Origin: Gaiellales bacterium
GTDB taxonomy: Bacteria; Actinomycetota; Thermoleophilia; Gaiellales; JAICJC01
Direction: 5' to 3'
DNA: 64,000 bases
Assembly (NCBI GenBank): GCA_036403155.1
Contig: DASWRM010000067.1
Location: forward strand, 29,901 to 93,900
The notes beneath the pieces were generated by a model that was given only the letters and a program-made list of their open reading frames with translations, had not been told where the DNA came from and did no database searches. Shown here one piece after another: positions 61,128-64,000 of the stretch (its first letter is position 1; every line of letters begins with the position of its first letter). The position numbers and the translations under genes were made by a program.

Positions 61128-62359
61128 CCGCTCCGACCGTCGAGCTGATCGCGCGCAAGCGCGACGGTGGAGAGCTATCCGCGGAGGAGATGACCGCAGT
61201 GATCGGTCCCGACGTCCCGGATTACCAGCTGTCGGCCTTCCTGATGGCCGTGGTGCTCCGCGGGATGACGGATGCGGAGACCGTCGACCTGCTGAACGCG
61301 ATGGTCGCGTCGGGCGAGCGGGTGTCGTGGCCGTGGCCGGTCGCGGACAAGCACTCGACCGGCGGCGTGGGGGACAAGACGACGCTCGTGCTCGCGCCCC
61401 TCGTCGCGGCGTGCGGCGTGCTGGTGGCGAAGATGTCGGGCCGAGGGCTGGGTCACACCGGCGGGACGCTGGACAAGCTGGAATCGATCCCGGGCATGCG
61501 GACGACGCTGTCGCTTGCCGGGATGCGTCGGCAGGTGGAGCAGGTCGGAGTCGCCGTGTGCGGGCAGACCGCCGAGCTTGCGCCGGCCGACGCCCGGCTG
61601 TACGCGCTGCGGGACGCCACTGCCACCGTGAACAGCCTGCCGCTGATCGCGACGTCGGTGATGTCGAAGAAGATCGCGGCGGGGGCGACGCGCCTGCTGC
61701 TCGACGTCAAGGTCGGCGAGGGAGCGCTGGTCGCCGGCCTGGAGCCCGCCCGGGCGCTCGGCCGGCTGATGGTGCACCTCGCGCGCGAGCACGGCATGCA
61801 CGCGACTGCCATGCTTAGCGGCATGGAGGAGCCGTTGGGTCACGCGGTCGGGAACGCGCTCGAGGTGCGGGAGGCGGTCGCGACGCTTCGCGGCGAGGGG
61901 CCGGCCGACGTCACCGAGCTGTGCCTGCATGCCGCGAGCGAGCTGGTCGGCGACCGCGGAGCGGCGGAGCGTGCGCTGGCGAGCGGCGCAGCGTTCGAGC
62001 GCTACCGGAGCTGGATCACGGCGCAGGGCGGAGACCCGGACGCGCCGCTGCCGGAGGCTCCGGTGGTGCGTGAGGTGCCGGCGCAGCGCGCCGGGATCGT
62101 GCAGCGGTGCCACGCGCTGGCGGTGGGACGGGCGGCGTCGAGGCTGGGCGCTGGACGCGCGCACAAGGACGCGGCCGTCGATCACGCGGTCGGCGTCGTC
62201 GTCCATCGCAAGCGCGGTGACGAGGTGGAGCGCGGGGAGCCGCTCGCGACCGTGCACGCGCGAGGCGACGTCGACATCGACGCTGTCGCCGCCTGCTTCG
62301 AGATCGGAGACGAGGCGGCGGAGCGGCCGCCGCTGGTGCTGGAGATGCTGGATGCCTGA
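61124..62359 (+). CDS. deoA: Thymidine/pyrimidine-nucleoside phosphorylase
   Basis: 411 residues from the GTG at 61124. The anthranilate-phosphoribosyltransferase-like core has DKHSTGGVGDKTTLVLAPLVAACG, KMSGRGLGHTGGTLDKLESIPG and SLPLIATSVMSKKIA. It splits pyrimidine nucleosides with phosphate, feeding pentose-1-phosphate to DeoB. It overlaps deoB by 4 bp and mutM by 8 bp. Confidence 0.95.
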   Translation: MTAPTVELIARKRDGGELSAEEMTAVIGPDVPDYQLSAFLMAVVLRGMTDAETVDLLNAMVASGERVSWPWPVADKHSTGGVGDKTTLVLAPLVAACGVLVAKMSGRGLGHTGGTLDKLESIPGMRTTLSLAGMRRQVEQVGVAVCGQTAELAPADARLYALRDATATVNSLPLIATSVMSKKIAAGATRLLLDVKVGEGALVAGLEPARALGRLMVHLAREHGMHATAMLSGMEEPLGHAVGNALEVREAVATLRGEGPADVTELCLHAASELVGDRGAAERALASGAAFERYRSWITAQGGDPDAPLPEAPVVREVPAQRAGIVQRCHALAVGRAASRLGAGRAHKDAAVDHAVGVVVHRKRGDEVERGEPLATVHARGDVDIDAVAACFEIGDEAAERPPLVLEMLDA

Positions 62360-63176
62360 GCTGCCGGAGGTCGAGACGGTGCGCCGGGGCCTGGTGCGGG
62401 CGCTGGAGGGACGTGAGATCGTGTCGGCGGACATCCGGGACGGGCGGCTGACGGCGCCCGCGGATCCGGCCGCGATCGGACACGAGCTGCTCGGCGCGGT
62501 CGTCCAGAGCGTCGGACGCCGCGGCAAGTATCTGACCATCGGCCTCGACGACGGCCGCACGCTGGTGAGCCACCTGCGGATGACCGGGTGGTACCACCAC
62601 GTGGCGACGCCCGAGGAGCGGGCGCACCTGCGCGCGGTGTTCGGGCTGGACGACGGCAGCTGGCTGCTCTACAGCGACCAGCGGCGGTTCGGGACGATGC
62701 GGCTGCTGCGATCGGACGACCTGGAGGAGTACTGGTCGGGGCGGGTCGGCCCGGAGCCGCTGTCGGGCGAGTGGACGGTGGCACGCTTCCGGGCTGCCCT
62801 GCGCGGCCGGGTGGCGCCGATCAAGGCGCTGCTGCTCGACCAGCGAGTTGTTGCTGGAGTAGGCAACATCTATGCCGACGAGGCGCTGTGGGAGGCGCGG
62901 ATCCATCCGCTGACCGCGGGCGGCCGGCTCGGGCCGGCTCGGGCCGCCCGCCTCCACGAGGCGGTGATCGCGGTGCTCCAGCGCGGCATCGAGGCGCAGG
63001 GCGCGAGCATCGACACGTACCGCGGAGTCGACGGCCGCCCCGGGTCGATGCAGGAGCGCTTCAACGTCTTCGACCGCACCGGCGAGCCGTGCCCGCGCTG
63101 CGGGACGCCGATCGTCAAGACCCGCGTGGCCCAGCGCGGAACACACCACTGCCCCGTATGCACCCGACCGCGCTGA
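62352..63176 (+). CDS. mutM: Formamidopyrimidine-DNA glycosylase
   Basis: 274 residues. It removes oxidised purines and cleaves the abasic strand. The catalytic N-terminus is MPELPEVETVRRGL; GRRGKYL carries a conserved Lys; the H2TH region includes LLDQRVVAGVGNIYADEALW; the C-terminal zinc finger is CPRCG...CPVC. It overlaps deoA by 8 bp and the YbaK gene by 19 bp. Confidence 0.96.
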   Translation: MPELPEVETVRRGLVRALEGREIVSADIRDGRLTAPADPAAIGHELLGAVVQSVGRRGKYLTIGLDDGRTLVSHLRMTGWYHHVATPEERAHLRAVFGLDDGSWLLYSDQRRFGTMRLLRSDDLEEYWSGRVGPEPLSGEWTVARFRAALRGRVAPIKALLLDQRVVAGVGNIYADEALWEARIHPLTAGGRLGPARAARLHEAVIAVLQRGIEAQGASIDTYRGVDGRPGSMQERFNVFDRTGEPCPRCGTPIVKTRVAQRGTHHCPVCTRPR

Positions 63177-63616
63177 GATTCCAGGAGCGCGCGGCGGCGC
63201 AGGGGCTGGTCGTGGAGCCGGTCGAGCTGGCGGACTCGACGCGAACCGCCGAGGAGGCCGCGGCGACCGTCGGCTGCGAGCTGGGGCAGATCGTCAAGTC
63301 GGTGGTGCTGCTGGACGCGGGCGGCGAGGCGGTGCTCTGCCTGTGCGCGGGGGACCGCAGGGTCGATCTCGACCGGATCGGCGAGGGGGTCGCGATGGCC
63401 CGCGGCAAGGAGGTCAAAGAGGCCACGGGGTACGCCATCGGCGGCGTGCCGCCGCTCGGCCACGACCGGCCGCTGAGGACGGTGGTGGACGCGTCGCTGC
63501 GGCGCTTCGAGAGCGTCTGGTGTGCGGCCGGGACGCCGCACGCCGTCTGCGAGGTGCGGCTCGACGAGCTGCTCGCGGCGATCCCGGCCGCTGACGTCCG
63601 CGACGTCACCGGCTGA
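63158..63616 (+). CDS. YbaK/ProX-type aminoacyl-tRNA deacylase-like protein
   Basis: 152 residues from the ATG at 63158, inside mutM. The YbaK fold shows TAEEAAATVGCELGQIVKSVVLL (substrate Lys), GYAIGGVPPLGHDRP (GxxPxxH-type loop) and FESVWCAAGTPHAVCEV. The family hydrolyses mischarged tRNAs such as Cys- or Ala-tRNA-Pro; precise specificity is unclear. Confidence 0.9.
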   Translation: MHPTALRFQERAAAQGLVVEPVELADSTRTAEEAAATVGCELGQIVKSVVLLDAGGEAVLCLCAGDRRVDLDRIGEGVAMARGKEVKEATGYAIGGVPPLGHDRPLRTVVDASLRRFESVWCAAGTPHAVCEVRLDELLAAIPAADVRDVTG

Positions 63617-63643
63617 CGCCGTACGCGCCGTCACGCGCCTGCA

Positions 63644-63848
63644 CGCGCCAATGCCGCAGCTCGCAACCCACCCGTGGGAGTCAAACCCCTCCCCGCGTGC
63701 GTTTGACCGGTCCGGCACGCCATTTCGACGATCGCCCGGATGGTTGAGCGCCACCCAATCCGCAGGAGTCAAACCCCGGAGGAGGGGGGTGCGGCCCAAT
63801 CGCGACGCCGTCGTGACCGGTCGGCGCGCCGTCGTGACGTTTCCAGGC
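63644..63848 (+). repeat. GTCAAAC-framed intergenic repeat, copy C
   Basis: The core spans 63676-63780, with GTCAAAC at 63680-63686 and 63768-63774 (88 bp apart) and CCGGATGGTTGAGC at 63736-63749. An inner inverted heptamer lies at 63701-63707. The outer regions resemble those of copy B: CGCGCCAA near 63644 and GTGACGTTT at 63834. It fills most of the 258-bp gap before recO. Confidence 0.85.
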
Positions 63849-63862
63849 GCCGCGGCGATCCC

Positions 63863-63868
63863 TACACT
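63863..63868 (+). promoter_or_regulatory. -10 hexamer TACACT of recO
   Basis: TACACT ends 6 nt before the ATG at 63875. Confidence 0.5.
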
Positions 63869-63874
63869 GCCCGC

Positions 63875-64000
63875 ATGGGCCGCAGCTACAAGGCCGATGC
63901 GATCGTGCTTCGCTCGATGCGCTTCTCCGAGTCCGATCGCATCCTCCACCTCTACACCCTCGAGCGCGGCCGGGTGAACGCCATCGCGAAGGGTGTCCGC
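63875..64000 (+). CDS. recO: DNA repair protein RecO (5' part)
   Basis: The first 42 residues are inside the window. YKADAIVLRSMRFSESDRILHLYTLERGRV, then AIAKGVR, is the OB-fold start of RecO, a mediator that loads RecA on gapped DNA. The rest lies beyond the window edge. Confidence 0.92.
   Translation, partial: MGRSYKADAIVLRSMRFSESDRILHLYTLERGRVNAIAKGVR

Overview
This 64-kb window is chromosomal DNA from a very GC-rich bacterium with dense, mostly co-directional genes, strong G/C bias at third codon positions, and many TGATG/ATGA/GTGA stop-start overlaps. Gene order points to Actinobacteria: DUF948 protein - alaS - ruvX - mltG - aroE - prepilin peptidase - aroC - aroK/aroB - aroQ - pepQ - efp - nusB is the block seen in mycobacteria and streptomycetes. 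Differences from those groups (accB/accC/asp23 between efp and nusB, an AroK-AroB fusion, a predicted non-discriminating AspRS) suggest a deep-branching class such as Thermoleophilia; that placement is inference. No tRNA, rRNA, CRISPR array, insertion sequence or prophage was seen.

Layout. 1-4.3 kb: end of a zinc-ribbon-like gene, a PilZ protein, a pilin-like membrane protein, a lipoprotein and an Fe-S flavoenzyme. 4.3-8.2 kb: a cell-surface locus with two WxL-like exported proteins and a DUF916-like membrane-anchored partner, divergent from a small exported protein whose 5' leader is a c-di-GMP-I (GEMM) riboswitch. 8.2-14.4 kb: histidine degradation (ftcD, hutH, hutU, an SDR, hutI). 14.4-21.6 kb: membrane proteins, an MBL hydrolase, hisS, aspS and an MMPL transporter. 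22.2-25.0 kb: tRNA thiolation, with a cysteine desulfurase and an IscU-MnmA fusion. 25-33.4 kb: the alaS block plus an SDR and a secreted glycosidase-like protein. 33.4-39.5 kb: a LexA-box promoter driving a 61-residue protein, a prepilin peptidase, oxidases and shikimate genes. 39.6-50.2 kb: thirteen tightly packed genes from aroQ to recN (aroQ, pepQ, efp, carboxylase subunits, asp23, nusB, xseB-like, ispA, grpB, tlyA, nadK, recN). 50.3-59.2 kb: pyrG, two peptidases, alanine dehydrogenase, xerD and tandem acetyltransferases. 59.2-64 kb: lipoprotein, deoB, deoA, mutM, ybaK-like and the start of recO.

The points most worth attention are: an OadA-type carboxyltransferase domain that has lost its metal ligands and carboxy-lysine but is fused to an intact AccB; the scaffold-thiolase (IscU-MnmA) fusion; the WxL/DUF916-like surface locus beside a c-di-GMP riboswitch; a new-looking family of intergenic repeats (three copies) framed by GTCAAAC loops; a LexA-box microprotein; and a very regular TANNNT hexamer 6-9 nt before many start codons, implying widespread leaderless transcription.
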